Notes: a model not told the origin generated them from the letters alone. Shown: positions 9,071 to 19,616, counted from the stretch's first letter. The stretch is DNA of 64,000 nucleotides from Azospirillum agricola (GCF_017876095.1 NZ_JAGINM010000001.1:434001-498000); one strand, 5' to 3'. Program-made: numbers and translations.

Positions 9071-10594
9071 TTACTGGAACGCCGCCTCCGCCAGACTGCG
9101 CAGCTTGCGGGAATGCAGGGTTTCCATGCCGTGCTCGCGCAGCAGTTCCATGGCCAGCACGCCGATCTTGAGATGCTGGTCGACCCGCTCGCGGTAGAAG
9201 CGGTCGGCCATGCCGGGCAGCTTCAACTGGCCATGCATCGGCTTGTCCGACACGCAGAGCAGCGTGCCGTAGGGAACGCGGAAGCGGAACCCGTTGGCGG
9301 CGATGGTGGCGCTCTCCATGTCCAGCGCGATGGCGCGGCTCTGGCTGAAGCGCATCAGCGGCTCGCGGTGGTCGCGCAGCTCCCAGTTGCGGTTGTCGAT
9401 GGTCGCCACGGTGCCGGTGCGCATGATGCTCTTCAGGTCGTAGCCGGACAGGCCGGTGACCCGCTCGACGGCCGTCTCGAGGGCGCGCTGCACCTCGGCC
9501 AGTGCCGGGACCGGCACCCACAGCGGCAGATCGGCGTCGAGCACATGGTCCTCGCGGACATAGCCGTGGGCCAGCACGTAATCGCCCAGCCGCTGGGTGT
9601 GGCGCAGCCCGGCGCAGTGGCCCAGCATCAGCCAGGCGTGCGGGCGCAGCACGGCGATGTGGTCGGTGATGGTCTTGGCGTTGGACGGGCCGACGCCGAT
9701 GTTGACCAGCGTGATGCCGTTGCCGTCCGCCCGCGTCAGGTGGTAGGCCGGCATCTGCGGCATGCGCGCCAGCTTCACGCCGCCGCCGTCCTCGATCGAG
9801 TAATCGAGGTTGCGGTTCCATGTGACGACGTCGCCGGGTTCGACGAAGCTGTCGTACTGGCGCCGGTAGGCGGCGAGATCGGGATCGTCGGTCGGCTCCA
9901 TGATCTCGCGCGACAGGCGGATGAACTCGTCGACGTAGAACTGGTAGTTGGTGAACAGGACGAAGTTCTGAAAACTCTCCGGAGCCGTCGCCGTGTAGTG
10001 GCGCAGCCGGTGCAGCGAGAAATCGACGCGCGGCCCGGTGAACAGCGCCAGCGGCTTGACCGCGTCGGGGCCGGCGTCGCCGGTGCCGTTGACGATGGTG
10101 TCGTCCATCCGGGCGAGGTCGGGCAGGTCGAACAGGTCGGGCAGCCGGGTCAGCCGGTCGGGCGGCAGGTCGCCCTCCACATACATGCCCTGGGGAAAGG
10201 CGAAATGGATGGGGATCGCCTCCTCGCTGACGCCGACCTCCAGCGGGACGCCGTGGTTGCGCAGCAGCAGCGAGAACTGCTCCAGCAGGTAGCGCTCGAA
10301 CAGGTCCGGCCGCGTCACCGTGGTGGCGTGGGTGCCGGTGCCCTCGACGAAGCCGTAGGCCAGCCGGGTGTCGACCACCGCGCCCGAATGGGTGGTCAGC
10401 CGGACATAGGGATAATAGGCCCGGTTGCGGCCGCCGCTCTCGTCGCCCTGGGTGTAGGCGGCGAAGCGCTGCCGCAGATAGGCGGTGTTGCGCTCGTAGA
10501 TGTCGCGCACACAGGCCAGGGCGGCTTTGGCATCGGTGAAGCGCCCGGCCGAACCGGGCTGGAGCGGGGCTGTATCGGTCATGGAATCACACAT
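9071..10594 (-). CDS. amn: AMP nucleosidase
   Basis: About 503-507 residues. It hydrolyses AMP to adenine and ribose 5-phosphate. The N-terminal Amn-specific domain (AYYPYVRLTTHSGAVVDTRLAYGFV) is followed by a nucleoside-phosphorylase fold with GVGPSNAKTITDHIAVLRP, GHCAGLRHTQRLGDYVLAHG and DMESATIAANGFRFRVPYGT. Length and order match bacterial Amn. The start is uncertain: ATG at 10594 (MCDSMTD) and ATG at 10582 (MTDTAP) are in frame, and neither has a convincing ribosome-binding site. Confidence 0.95.
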   Translation of the reverse strand: MCDSMTDTAPLQPGSAGRFTDAKAALACVRDIYERNTAYLRQRFAAYTQGDESGGRNRAYYPYVRLTTHSGAVVDTRLAYGFVEGTGTHATTVTRPDLFERYLLEQFSLLLRNHGVPLEVGVSEEAIPIHFAFPQGMYVEGDLPPDRLTRLPDLFDLPDLARMDDTIVNGTGDAGPDAVKPLALFTGPRVDFSLHRLRHYTATAPESFQNFVLFTNYQFYVDEFIRLSREIMEPTDDPDLAAYRRQYDSFVEPGDVVTWNRNLDYSIEDGGGVKLARMPQMPAYHLTRADGNGITLVNIGVGPSNAKTITDHIAVLRPHAWLMLGHCAGLRHTQRLGDYVLAHGYVREDHVLDADLPLWVPVPALAEVQRALETAVERVTGLSGYDLKSIMRTGTVATIDNRNWELRDHREPLMRFSQSRAIALDMESATIAANGFRFRVPYGTLLCVSDKPMHGQLKLPGMADRFYRERVDQHLKIGVLAMELLREHGMETLHSRKLRSLAEAAFQ

Positions 10595-10675
10595 GGCATG
10601 CGAACGACCCGGTTGAAAGGGCCATTTTGCATCCAGGCGCGATGAGGGGCGTGGAAGAGGGCGGCAACGCCGCCC

Positions 10676-12082
10676 TCAGTTCGTTTCCAGCCCCATCAAC
10701 GACTTGGCGAAGGCGTCGGCGTCGAAGGGGCGCAGGTCGTAGACGCCCTCGCCGACGCCGATGGCGTGGACCGGCAGCTTGAACTTCTCGGCCAGCGAGA
10801 CCAGCACGCCGCCGCGCGCCGAGCCGTCCAGCTTGGTCAGGATCAGCCCGTTGACGTTGACCATGTCGCGGAAGATCTCGACCTGCGAATGGGCGTTCTG
10901 GCCGGTGGTGGCGTCGAGCGTCAGCAGGGTGGTGTGGGGGGCGGTCTCGTCCACCTTCTTGATGACGCGGACGATCTTGCGCAGCTCGTCCATCAGACCG
11001 GACTTGTTCTGGAGCCGGCCGGCGGTGTCGATCAGCAGCACGTCGACGCCCTCGGCCCGCGCGCGCTCCACCGCGTCGTAGGCCAGCCCGGCGGCGTCGG
11101 CCCCGGTCTCGCGGGCGACGACCGGGCAGCCGGTGCGCTCGCCCCAGATCTTGAGCTGGCTGACGGCGGCGGCGCGGAAGGTGTCGCCGGCGGCCAGCAT
11201 GACGCTCTTGCCCTCGGCGCGGAACTGGCGGGCCAGCTTGCCGATGGTGGTGGTCTTGCCGGTGCCGTTGACGCCGACCACGAGGATGACGTGCGGTTTC
11301 AGCGCCGGGTCGATGACCAGCGGCTTGGCGACCGGGCCGACGATCTTCGCCACCTCGGCGGCGAGCGTCGTCTTGACCTCCTCCGGCGTGACCTCCTTGC
11401 CGAAGCGGGTGCGGGCCAGTTCCGCCGTGACCTTGGCGGCGGTGACCGGGCCGAGGTCGGCGGTGATCAGCAGCTCCTCCAGCTCCTCCAGCGCCTCGTC
11501 GTCGAGCTTGCGCTTGGTGAAGATGCCGGTGATGCCGTCGGTCAGCTTGGAGGAGGACTTGGCCAGGCCTTCCTTCAGGCGGGAGAACCAGCCCTTCCTG
11601 GTCGGCGGCGCCTCCTCCAGCGAGGGAAGCGGTTCCGGAACGAACTGGGGCTCCGCTGGCTGGGGTTCGGGCGGCTGGGGCGCGGGCGGCGGTTCGAGCG
11701 TGGCGACCGGTTCGGCAACGGGCTCAGGCGCCGGTTCGGGGCGCGGCGCGGCAACCGGCTCGGCAACCGGCTGCGGCTCTGGCGCGACCGGGGGCTCCGG
11801 CTCCGGCGCGGGCGGCGGCGGGGCGGTCTCCTCGGCCTTCGGCGCGGCACCGGTCAGGCGGGCGAACCAGCCCGGCTTGGCCTGAGGCGCCTCCTCCCGC
11901 GCTGGAGCGGGTGACGGCTCCACCGCCTGCGGGGCAGGGGGCTCGACGGCCGGTGCTTCCGGTTCCGATTCCGGCGCGGGGGGTGCCGTTTCCAATTCCG
12001 GGGAGGCGGGAGGCGGAACCGGCGCCTCGTCCTGGCGGGCTTCCTCTTCGGGCTTCTTGCGGCCGAACCAACGCAGGATCAT
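10676..12082 (-). CDS. ftsY: Signal recognition particle receptor FtsY
   Basis: 468 residues. A long acidic Pro/Glu/Ala-rich N-terminal region with two GWF(A/S)RL membrane-targeting patches (about 72 and 163) precedes the NG GTPase domain. The G1 loop is [15 protein letters not shown], and later motifs are [13 protein letters not shown] and [10 protein letters not shown]. The extended acidic tail is long but within the alphaproteobacterial range. FtsY docks SRP-ribosome complexes at the inner membrane. It is the third gene of a dapF-mtaB-ftsY operon, starting 15 bp after mtaB. Confidence 0.97.
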   Translation of the reverse strand: MILRWFGRKKPEEEARQDEAPVPPPASPELETAPPAPESEPEAPAVEPPAPQAVEPSPAPAREEAPQAKPGWFARLTGAAPKAEETAPPPPAPEPEPPVAPEPQPVAEPVAAPRPEPAPEPVAEPVATLEPPPAPQPPEPQPAEPQFVPEPLPSLEEAPPTRKGWFSRLKEGLAKSSSKLTDGITGIFTKRKLDDEALEELEELLITADLGPVTAAKVTAELARTRFGKEVTPEEVKTTLAAEVAKIVGPVAKPLVIDPALKPHVILVVGVNGTGKTTTIGKLARQFRAEGKSVMLAAGDTFRAAAVSQLKIWGERTGCPVVARETGADAAGLAYDAVERARAEGVDVLLIDTAGRLQNKSGLMDELRKIVRVIKKVDETAPHTTLLTLDATTGQNAHSQVEIFRDMVNVNGLILTKLDGSARGGVLVSLAEKFKLPVHAIGVGEGVYDLRPFDADAFAKSLMGLETN

Positions 12083-12097
12083 GGGATGTCCGATGTT

Positions 12098-13381
12098 TTA
12101 AAGGGGGGTGCCGACAAGCTTGCCATCGGCCACGCCGGTGATGGCGGCGCGGACCAGCGAACCGGGGGGAAGGGCCGTGCCCAGACGGATTTCGGCGAAA
12201 TGCTCGGTGCGGCCGAGATCGTCCTTCTCGACCAGCACCGACGCGGTGCCGCCGACCAGCGAGGCCAGCTTGCGCGTCTCGGCCGCGGCGCCGACGGCGC
12301 GAAGGCGGGCGGCGCGCTCCTTGCGGACGGCGCCGTCGACCTGCGGCATGCGGGCGGCCGGCGTGCCGGGGCGCGGGCTGTAGGGGAAGACGTGCAGCCA
12401 GGTCAGGCCGCACTCCTCGACCAGCCGCAGGGTGTTCTCGAACATCTCCTCGGTCTCGGTCGGGAAACCGGCGATGAAGTCGGCGCCGAACACGACGTCG
12501 GGGCGGACCGAGCGCACGCGCTCGCAGAAGGCGACGGCGTCGGCGCGGCCGTGGCGGCGCTTCATCCGCTTCAGCACCATGTCGTCGCCGGCCTGGAGCG
12601 ACAGATGCAGGTGCGGCATCAGGCGCGGCTCGGTCTCGATCAGGCGCCAGAGATCCTCGTCCATCTCGATGCAGTCGAGCGACGACAGGCGCAGGCGCGG
12701 CAGGTCGGGCACCAGCGCCAGCAGGCGGCGCACCATCTGGCCCAGCGTCGGCGAGCCCGGCAGGTCGGGGCCGAAGCTGGTGATGTCGACGCCCGACAGC
12801 ACGACCTCGTTGTAGCCGGCCTTGACCAGTGCCTGGACCTGCTCGACGATTCCCCCGATCGGCACGGAGCGCGACGGCCCGCGCCCGTAGGGGATGATGC
12901 AGAAGGTGCAGCGATGGTCGCAGCCTTGCTGGACCTGAACGAAGGCGCGGGCGCGGTCCTCGAAGCCGCCGATCAGGTGGCCGGCGGTCTCCTTGATCGA
13001 CATGATGTCGTTGACCAGCACCTTCTCGGCCGGGGCGAGGCCCCAGCTTTCCGGTTGCAGCTTCTCCTGGTTGCCGAGCACCTGGTCGACCTCGGGCATC
13101 GCGGCGAAGCGCTGCGGGTCGATCTGGGCGGCGCAGCCGGTGACGACGATGCGCGCGCCGGGCCGCTCGCGCCGCAGCTTGCGGATGGTCTGGCGAGCCT
13201 GCCGCTCGGCCTCGGAGGTGACGGCGCAGGTGTTGACGATGACGACGTCGTCCAGTCCGGCGTTGCGGGCGTGGTTGCGCATCACCTCGGATTCGTAGGT
13301 GTTGAGCCGGCAGCCGAAGGTGACGATCTCGGGTCCGGCGGCCCCCCCGTCCATCATGGCCGTGTCCGCTGCGTCGGTCAT
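12098..13381 (-). CDS. mtaB: tRNA t6A37 methylthiotransferase MtaB
   Basis: 427 residues. The N-terminal UPF0004 domain starts EIVTFGCRLNTYESEVM with cysteines in NTCAVT and VTGCAAQ. The radical-SAM cluster motif is CDHRCTFCIIPYGRGPSRS, and the C-terminal part ends in a TRAM-like segment. MtaB converts t6A to ms2t6A at position 37 of ANN-decoding tRNAs. The ATG at 13381 overlaps the dapF stop (ATGA). The reading frame stays open far upstream, but that part is the shadow of dapF. Confidence 0.96.
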   Translation of the reverse strand: MTDAADTAMMDGGAAGPEIVTFGCRLNTYESEVMRNHARNAGLDDVVIVNTCAVTSEAERQARQTIRKLRRERPGARIVVTGCAAQIDPQRFAAMPEVDQVLGNQEKLQPESWGLAPAEKVLVNDIMSIKETAGHLIGGFEDRARAFVQVQQGCDHRCTFCIIPYGRGPSRSVPIGGIVEQVQALVKAGYNEVVLSGVDITSFGPDLPGSPTLGQMVRRLLALVPDLPRLRLSSLDCIEMDEDLWRLIETEPRLMPHLHLSLQAGDDMVLKRMKRRHGRADAVAFCERVRSVRPDVVFGADFIAGFPTETEEMFENTLRLVEECGLTWLHVFPYSPRPGTPAARMPQVDGAVRKERAARLRAVGAAAETRKLASLVGGTASVLVEKDDLGRTEHFAEIRLGTALPPGSLVRAAITGVADGKLVGTPL

Positions 13382-14214
13382 TCCGCGACCAGTTCGGGCG
13401 ACAGCCGCCCGCTGAAGGCGACGGCCACCGGGCCGGTCATCAGGACGCGGTCGTCGTCCGTCCATTCGATGGTCAGGGTGCCGCCGTCGAGGATGATGTC
13501 GGCCTTGCGCCCGGTCAGGCCGCGCCGCGCCGCCGCGACCAGCGTCGCGCAGGAGCCGGTGCCGCAGGCCTGGGTGATGCCGGCGCCGCGCTCCCACACC
13601 CGCATGCGGATGGATGTGGGCGACAGCACCTGCGCGAATTCGATGTTGGCGCGCTCGGGGAAGGCCGGGTGGTGCTCCAGCGCCGGGCCGACCTCGGTCA
13701 GCGGCACCGCCTCGGCGTCGTCGACGAAGAAGACGGCGTGCGGGTTGCCCATGTTGACGGCGACGGGGGCCGCGAAGCCGCCATGCTCCACCGCCTCGAC
13801 CCGCAGGGTGTCGGCCGGCCCGGCCAGCGGGATCGCCGCCCAGTCGAGCCGGGGCGGTCCCATGTCCACGGTGATCCGGCCGTTGTCGGCGCGGGACGCG
13901 TGCAGCAGGCCCGCGGCGGTCTCGAAGGAGGCGCGGTCGCCGCCGGCCTCTTCCATCAGCAGCCAGCCGATGCAGCGCGAGGCGTTGCCGCAGGCGCCGG
14001 CTTCGCTTCCGTCGGCGTTGTAGATGCGCATGAAGCCAGCGGCGCCGGAACGCTCGGTCGGCTCCAGCACGATGAACTGGTCGCAGCCCACGCCGGTCTT
14101 GCGGCCGGAAATGGCGCGCACCTCGGCCGCGGCCGGGCGGTACGGCGTGGAGCGGGCGTCGATCACGACGAAGTCGTTGCCGAGCCCGTGCATCTTCAGG
14201 AATTCGCGGGTCAT
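13378..14214 (-). CDS. dapF: Diaminopimelate epimerase
   Basis: 278 residues. It interconverts LL- and meso-diaminopimelate for lysine and peptidoglycan synthesis. Both catalytic cysteines are visible, in ACGNASRCIG (N-half) and ACGTGSCAT (C-half). The N-terminus FLKMHGLGNDFVVIDAR is the family signature. It is the first gene of the operon with mtaB and ftsY and overlaps mtaB by four bases. Confidence 0.97.
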   Translation of the reverse strand: MTREFLKMHGLGNDFVVIDARSTPYRPAAAEVRAISGRKTGVGCDQFIVLEPTERSGAAGFMRIYNADGSEAGACGNASRCIGWLLMEEAGGDRASFETAAGLLHASRADNGRITVDMGPPRLDWAAIPLAGPADTLRVEAVEHGGFAAPVAVNMGNPHAVFFVDDAEAVPLTEVGPALEHHPAFPERANIEFAQVLSPTSIRMRVWERGAGITQACGTGSCATLVAAARRGLTGRKADIILDGGTLTIEWTDDDRVLMTGPVAVAFSGRLSPELVAE

Positions 14215-14301
14215 GATCGCCGTTATATGGCGAGACGGCCACGCAAGTCCATAAGGCCGGCGCGCAGACCAGATGCGATCGTCCGGCCCTCGCGCGTCCT
14301 C

Positions 14302-14745
14302 TCAGGCGTCCTTGAACACCAGATGCTTGGAGGCCGCGAAGTTGAACAGCATGCCAGCCAGCGAGCCGGCTGCAACGGCCAGCACGGGATGCGCCTCGAC
14401 CATCGCGACGTTGGCTTCCAGCCCGACCGAGACGGCGTAGTTCACCACCCCGCCGACGGCGTTGGCGGCGATGAACTTGGCCCATTGCCGGTGCAGCGGC
14501 TCGTCGGCCGCGCCACGGAAGGTGAAGGCGCGGTTCAGCGCCCAGGTCGTCGTCGCGGCGGCGAGGAAGGAGGGGATGCGGGCGGCGAAGAACTCGAGTC
14601 CGAGCGCCAGCCCGCCGTAGAGCACGATGGTGTCGACGAGCAGCCCGACGATGCCGACCACGCCGAACTTGCCGAACTGGACCGCCAGCCGCCCGAGCGG
14701 GCCGTCCAGCAGGGTCTTGACCGGCGTGGTCCCCGGCGTGCTCAC
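14302..14745 (-). CDS. GtrA-family membrane protein
   Basis: 147 residues, four membrane helices. GtrA hallmarks are QFGKFGVVGIVGLLVDTIVLY at the start, ATTTWALNRAFTFRG in the middle and NFAASKHLVFKD at the end. GtrA proteins are thought to help flip polyprenyl-linked sugars. The GTG start overlaps the stop of the adjacent GT2 gene (GTGA), which fixes the start and indicates translational coupling. The pairing with a GtrB-like GT2 is the usual arrangement. Confidence 0.92.
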   Translation of the reverse strand: MSTPGTTPVKTLLDGPLGRLAVQFGKFGVVGIVGLLVDTIVLYGGLALGLEFFAARIPSFLAAATTTWALNRAFTFRGAADEPLHRQWAKFIAANAVGGVVNYAVSVGLEANVAMVEAHPVLAVAAGSLAGMLFNFAASKHLVFKDA

Positions 14746-15746
14746 GGGCGACCGCCGGCCAGCGGCGGGTGGTTGCCCGGCGCCGGTATGGCGAGGTAGC
14801 GCAGCCGCTTCATCTCCCGCCGCCCGTGGGTGACGGTGTCGAGGATCAGCCCGCAGGTCAGGCTGAGGAAGCCCAGCAGCATCAGCCCGGTGGACAGCAG
14901 GGCGGTGGGGAAGCGCGGCACCAGCCCGGTCTGCATGTAGGTCGCCAGCACCGGCCAGGCGAGGATCAGGGCCGCCGCCGCCAGCGCCGTGAAGATGGCG
15001 AAGAAGAAGGGCAGGGGGCGCTCCTCCTTCACCAGGATCAGGATGGTCTTCAGGATGCGGACGCCGTCGCGGATGGTGTTGAGCTTGCTGTGCGAGCCGG
15101 GCGGCCGGTCCTTGTAGGGGGTCTTGATCTCGGCGATCGGCATGCGCAGCTCCAGCGCGTGGACGGTCAGCTCGGTCTCCGTCTCGAAGCCGCTGGCCAG
15201 CGCCGGGAAGGACTTCACGAAGCGCCGCGAGAACACCCGGTAGCCCGACAGCATGTCGCCGATGCGGTTGCCAAAGATGTTGGCGACCATGCCGGTCAGC
15301 AGCAGGTTGCCGAAGCGGTGGCCGGGCCGGTAGGCGGCGACGATGTCGGTCACCCGCGCGCCGTTGACCATGTCGAGCTGGTCCTCCCACAGCCGCTTGA
15401 CCAGCAGCGGGGCGGAGGGGGCGTGGTAGGTGTCGTCGCCGTCGACCAGCACATAGACGTCGGCCTCGATGTCCGAGAACATCCGGCGCATGACGTTGCC
15501 CTTGCCCTGAAGCGGCTCGTGGCGGACGATGGCGCCGGCGGCGCGCGCCACCTCGACCGTGCGGTCCGACGAGTTGTTGTCGTAGACATAGACCGTCGCG
15601 TCGGGCAGCGCCGCGCGGAAGTCGCGCACCACCGAGGCGATGGCCGCCTCCTCGTTGTAGCAGGGGATCAGCACGGCCACCGCCGGCGTGGCCGCGGTGC
15701 TGGCGGCCGTGTCGGTGACGGGGCGGTCCAAGGTCGTGACGGTCAT
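14742..15746 (-). CDS. Family 2 glycosyltransferase (polyprenyl-phosphate type) with C-terminal membrane helices
   Basis: 334 residues. The GT-A domain has VAVLIPCYNEEAAIASVV, the metal-binding DGDDTY and FETETELTVHALE. Two hydrophobic segments follow (about 238-262 and 275-300). This layout matches GtrB/DPM-like enzymes that load a sugar onto undecaprenyl phosphate at the cytoplasmic face of the inner membrane. It lies between a GT-C-like membrane protein and a GtrA protein on the same strand, a set typical of surface-glycan decoration. The sugar donor cannot be read from sequence. Confidence 0.9.
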   Translation of the reverse strand: MTVTTLDRPVTDTAASTAATPAVAVLIPCYNEEAAIASVVRDFRAALPDATVYVYDNNSSDRTVEVARAAGAIVRHEPLQGKGNVMRRMFSDIEADVYVLVDGDDTYHAPSAPLLVKRLWEDQLDMVNGARVTDIVAAYRPGHRFGNLLLTGMVANIFGNRIGDMLSGYRVFSRRFVKSFPALASGFETETELTVHALELRMPIAEIKTPYKDRPPGSHSKLNTIRDGVRILKTILILVKEERPLPFFFAIFTALAAAALILAWPVLATYMQTGLVPRFPTALLSTGLMLLGFLSLTCGLILDTVTHGRREMKRLRYLAIPAPGNHPPLAGGRP

Positions 15747-15801
15747 GGGCGTGTGCTTTGCGCGTGTGGCGATGTGTGGATAAACAGCACAAAGCCGAGG
15801 C

Positions 15802-17436
15802 TTATTCCATCGCCGCGCGCTCGACCGCGCACAGGTTCAGGGTTTCCCCCAGATTGTTGGGAATCGGCCGGCAGGAGGCGGTGTCCAGCCGCAGCCCGAG
15901 CAGCGCGGCCGCCTTCGCCGCACCCGGCGTGTCGGGAATGGTGCTGAGCATCAGATACGGGCCGCGATGGGTGGCGACCTTGTCCTTGAGGATGGCGAGA
16001 TAGCCGTTGCCGACCGAATCCGGCTGAAGGAAGTTGGACTGGATGCGGACGAAGGAGACGCGCTTCGGAAAGGACGGGATGACGTGGGCGATCGCCCAGT
16101 AGCCGGCCATCAGCACCATGCTGTTGTCCGGATCGGCGATCGGCGGCACCTCGGCGCTCACCCAGCGGTCGGCCCAGGCGACCCGGCCCCAGTCGGCCGG
16201 CTGGACGGTCAGTTGCAGCGCGGCCAGCAGCGCGGCGGCCAGCCCGACGCGCAGCCGCCGGGCCAGCGGCAGCAGCCCGACCGCCATGACCAGCGCCAGC
16301 GGGGCCAGCATCTCCACCGGCACGAGGTAGCGGTAGATGCAGAACATGACCACCCACAGCGTGTAGGTGATCGTCAGGGCGACCAGCAGGAAGCGCGTCG
16401 CCGGGGCTTGGGTCAGCCAGTCCCGTGGCCGGGAGCGCGTCGCCAGGGCGGCGGCGGCGCCCAGCGGCACCAGCACGAACAGCGCCAGCACCCGCGCGTC
16501 GAACCACGGCACCTCGCCCACCGTCAGCGGCTGGAACGTGAAGACGAAGGGGAAGAGGATCCGCGCGATCTTCGACGGCGGGAAGAAGCTGACGTTCACA
16601 TAGTCGGAGATGGCGGCGAAGGGCGACTTGAAGACATGGTTCATGTGCGGGAAGACCGGGTTCCCATACTCGATCCACAGATGCGCCATCCAGAAGCCGC
16701 CGGCCAGCGCCAGCCCGCCCAGCACGCCGACGCCGAAGAAGAAGGCCAGCCACAGCCGCCGCCACGGCCGCGCCGGCAGCGCCAGGAAGGCGAGGCAGAG
16801 CCCGACCGCGTAGATCACCGTCGGGTTCTTGGCTCCCATCGCCGCCCCCGCCATCAGCCCGGCGAGCGCCACCCGCCCGAAGGAGGACGGCGCCGGCCCG
16901 TCGAGCAGATTTCCTCCGGTGCCGGCTGGCGCCGCCGGCAATCCCCGGGCGATCACGACCAGCGCGCCCAGCACGCCGAGGCTGACGAGGTTGTCGTGGA
17001 AGGTCGTGCCGATCAGCCCCAGCGTGCCGCCGCCCAGCCCTCCCATCACGGCCAGCGCCATGGCCGCCAGGGTCCGTTGCCGTTCCGACCCGATCCGCAG
17101 GCAGGCCGCGGCCAGCAGGAACAGCAGCGACAGGTTGATGCCCTGGACGGATCCCCAGACGAAGCCGGCCACCCGCGCCGGCAGCCGGTCGGCCAGCAGG
17201 AAGAAGGGCAGGTCGAGCAGCGGGTTGTAGAAGGTCGGCATCTGCGCCGGCAGCAGGTCGAAGCCGATCCGCCCGGTCAGCAGCGCGTAGCCGTTGTACC
17301 AATGGTAATTCCGCAGATCCCAGTTGGCGTCCATGCCGAACGCCAGCGTCAGCGCGCCATAGGCCGGCGGGGCGAGGAGCAGGAACAGCCACCCGAGGCG
17401 GCGGGCGCTGTCATCGGAAGCGGGGGGCGTCGACAT
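15802..17436 (-). CDS. Multi-pass membrane protein, GT-C glycosyltransferase-like
   Basis: 544 residues with about ten hydrophobic segments. Near the start, MDANWDLRNYHWYNGYALL gives an acidic first loop of the kind found in GT-C enzymes that use lipid-linked sugars. No exact family motif was identified, so the enzymatic call is inferred from topology, from that loop and from the adjacent GT2 and GtrA genes. The three genes run in the same direction with short gaps and may form one operon. Confidence 0.75.
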   Translation of the reverse strand: MSTPPASDDSARRLGWLFLLLAPPAYGALTLAFGMDANWDLRNYHWYNGYALLTGRIGFDLLPAQMPTFYNPLLDLPFFLLADRLPARVAGFVWGSVQGINLSLLFLLAAACLRIGSERQRTLAAMALAVMGGLGGGTLGLIGTTFHDNLVSLGVLGALVVIARGLPAAPAGTGGNLLDGPAPSSFGRVALAGLMAGAAMGAKNPTVIYAVGLCLAFLALPARPWRRLWLAFFFGVGVLGGLALAGGFWMAHLWIEYGNPVFPHMNHVFKSPFAAISDYVNVSFFPPSKIARILFPFVFTFQPLTVGEVPWFDARVLALFVLVPLGAAAALATRSRPRDWLTQAPATRFLLVALTITYTLWVVMFCIYRYLVPVEMLAPLALVMAVGLLPLARRLRVGLAAALLAALQLTVQPADWGRVAWADRWVSAEVPPIADPDNSMVLMAGYWAIAHVIPSFPKRVSFVRIQSNFLQPDSVGNGYLAILKDKVATHRGPYLMLSTIPDTPGAAKAAALLGLRLDTASCRPIPNNLGETLNLCAVERAAME

Positions 17437-17707
17437 GAAGGGCGGCCATGGCTGCGGCGGGATGGCTCCTTGGTAGGGGAGCCGGCCCGCCGCAGCAAGC
17501 GCCCAGCGGCCCGCCCGGATCCGGCTTGCGCAAACCCCTGTGTCCGCGCAACAATCCTGCGTTTCGGCGTGTTACCGCTTGCCGTTTCGCTCTTTCCGCG
17601 TGGTGGGAAAGGCAAGCTTCCTCTGGCAAAGGCCGGTGCGGTCTGCTATTCACCGACACTCCGCATGCGCAACGCTTGCGCCTTCTTGCGCGACAGGATT
17701 TCTGGCG
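17437..17707. promoter_or_regulatory. Divergent region upstream of leuD
   Basis: About 270 bp between the minus-strand GT-C-like gene and leuD. A hairpin is possible at 17577-17617 (GCTTGCC/GGCAAGC with an inner CTTTCC/GGAAAG). No leucine-rich leader peptide was recognised, so attenuation control is not supported. Confidence 0.3.
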
Positions 17708-18319
17708 ATGGAAAAGTTTACGGTTCTCTCCGGCGTCGCGGCGCCACTGCCGATGATCAACATCGACACCGACATGATCATCCCCAAGCAGTTCCTGAAG
17801 ACCATCAAGCGGACGGGGCTCGGCAAGCATCTGTTCGACGAGATGCGCTACACCCCCGACGGTGGTGAGATCGCCGACTTCGTCCTGAACAAGCCGGCCT
17901 ACCGCAGCGCCAAGATTCTGGTCGCGGGCGAGAATTTCGGCTGCGGGTCCTCGCGCGAGCACGCGCCGTGGGCGCTGGCCGATTTCGGCATCCGCTGCAT
18001 CATCGCCCCCAGCTTCGCCGACATCTTCTACAACAACTGCTTCAAGAACGGCATCCTGCCGATCAAGCTGCCGAAGGAGCAGGTCGACCTGCTGCTCGAC
18101 GACGCGTCGCGCGGGTCCAACGCCGTGGTCACGGTCGATCTGGAGAACCAGACCATCACCGGCCCCGACGGCGGCAGCATCACCTTCGAACTCGACCCGT
18201 TCCGCAAGCATTGCCTGCTGAACGGCCTGGACGACATCGGCCTGACCCTCCAGCAGGTCGGCACCATCGACTCGTTCGAGGCCAAGCGCCGCGTCGAGCA
18301 GCCCTGGCTGGCCGCCTGA
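17708..18319 (+). CDS. leuD: 3-isopropylmalate dehydratase small subunit
   Basis: 203 residues. LeuD pairs with LeuC to isomerise 2- to 3-isopropylmalate in leucine synthesis. Conserved segments are [30 protein letters not shown] and [19 protein letters not shown]. The ATG at 17708 gives the standard [15 protein letters not shown] start. leuC is not within the window, so the heterodimer partner is encoded elsewhere. leuB follows 74 bp downstream. Confidence 0.97.
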   Translation: MEKFTVLSGVAAPLPMINIDTDMIIPKQFLKTIKRTGLGKHLFDEMRYTPDGGEIADFVLNKPAYRSAKILVAGENFGCGSSREHAPWALADFGIRCIIAPSFADIFYNNCFKNGILPIKLPKEQVDLLLDDASRGSNAVVTVDLENQTITGPDGGSITFELDPFRKHCLLNGLDDIGLTLQQVGTIDSFEAKRRVEQPWLAA

Positions 18320-18393
18320 TCGGTTCCGCCCGGTCCGTTTCCGTCTGTTTTCCGCCTGTCTTTTCGACGTCTGTATTTGGGAGTGCGTGCGCC

Positions 18394-19512
18394 ATGCCCG
18401 CCAACAAGAAGCTTCTGTTCCTCCCCGGTGACGGCATCGGTCCGGAGGTCATGCGCCAGGTCCGCCGTGTCATCGACTGGCTGGACCGCAAGCGCGGGAT
18501 CACCTTCGACGTCTCGGAAGGTCTGGTCGGCGGCGCCGCCATCGACGCCTACGGCGTCCCCCTCAACGACGCGACTCTGGCCGAGGCGCTGGCCGCCGAC
18601 GCGGTGCTGCTGGGCGCCGTCGGCGGTCCGAAGTGGGACAACCCGACCGACTACACCAAGCGTCCGGAAGCCGGCCTGCTGGCGCTCCGCAAGGAGCTGG
18701 GGCTGTTCGCCAACCTGCGCCCGGCCGTCGTGTTCGACGCGCTGGTCGACGCCTCGACCCTGAAGGCCGACGTCATCCGCGGGCTCGACATCCTGATCGT
18801 GCGCGAGCTGACCGGCGGCGTCTATTTCGGTGAGCCGCGCGGTATCACCGACATCGGCGACGGCGAGCGTCGCGGCGTCAACACCCAGGTCTACACGACC
18901 TCGGAGATCCGCCGCGTCGCCCGCGTGGCGTTCGAGCTGGCGCGCAAGCGCTCCAACAAGCTCCACTCGATGGAGAAGGCGAACGTCATGGAATCCGGGC
19001 TGCTGTGGCGCCAGGAAGTGACCAAGCTGCACCAGGAGGAGTTCTCCGACGTCGAGCTGCACCACATGTACGCCGACAACGGCGCCATGCAGCTCCTGAA
19101 GAACCCCAAGCAGTTCGACGTGATCGTCACCGACAACCTGTTCGGCGACATCCTGTCGGACGAGGCGGCGATGATGACCGGCTCGCTCGGCATGCTGCCG
19201 TCGGCCTCGCTGGGCGCGCCCGACGCCAACGGCAACCGCAAGGCGCTGTACGAGCCGGTGCACGGCTCCGCGCCGGACATCGCCGGCCGCGACCTTGCCA
19301 ACCCCTGCGCGACGCTGCTGTCCTTCGCGATGTGCCTGCGCTACTCGTTCGGCCTGGACACCGAGGCCGGCCTGATCGAGAAGGCCATCCAGAATGTGCT
19401 GGGCGGCGGCATGCGCACCGCCGACATCATGGCGCCGGGCATGGCCCGCTGCTCCACGACCGTCATGGGCGACTCGATCCTGCGCGAACTGGACAAGGCC
19501 GCCGCCGTCTGA
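18394..19512 (+). CDS. leuB: 3-isopropylmalate dehydrogenase
   Basis: 372 residues. LeuB oxidatively decarboxylates 3-isopropylmalate with NAD+. Motifs are [13 protein letters not shown] at the start, [15 protein letters not shown] for the substrate-binding loop, and the metal/NAD regions [20 protein letters not shown] and [11 protein letters not shown]. The length is standard. It is followed by a strong intrinsic terminator. Confidence 0.98.
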   Translation: MPANKKLLFLPGDGIGPEVMRQVRRVIDWLDRKRGITFDVSEGLVGGAAIDAYGVPLNDATLAEALAADAVLLGAVGGPKWDNPTDYTKRPEAGLLALRKELGLFANLRPAVVFDALVDASTLKADVIRGLDILIVRELTGGVYFGEPRGITDIGDGERRGVNTQVYTTSEIRRVARVAFELARKRSNKLHSMEKANVMESGLLWRQEVTKLHQEEFSDVELHHMYADNGAMQLLKNPKQFDVIVTDNLFGDILSDEAAMMTGSLGMLPSASLGAPDANGNRKALYEPVHGSAPDIAGRDLANPCATLLSFAMCLRYSFGLDTEAGLIEKAIQNVLGGGMRTADIMAPGMARCSTTVMGDSILRELDKAAAV

Positions 19513-19546
19513 CCGGCACGCCCCACCTCGTCCGCGCGATGTGAAG

Positions 19547-19583
19547 AAGCCCCCGTCCCGGTTTCCGGGGCGGGGGCTTTCTC
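19547..19583 (+). terminator. Intrinsic terminator of leuDB
   Basis: A 15-bp GC-rich stem (19547-19561 with 19565-19579, one G-U pair) and a TTT loop, ending in a short T-run. It begins 34 bp after the leuB stop. Confidence 0.9.
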
Positions 19584-19616
19584 ATGGTCGCTTCTCAGGA
19601 TCGCGGGAAGGCCGTC

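Noticed and set aside
17437..17707. Leucine attenuator upstream of leuD
   Set aside because: No leader peptide rich in Leu codons and no terminator/antiterminator pair was found.
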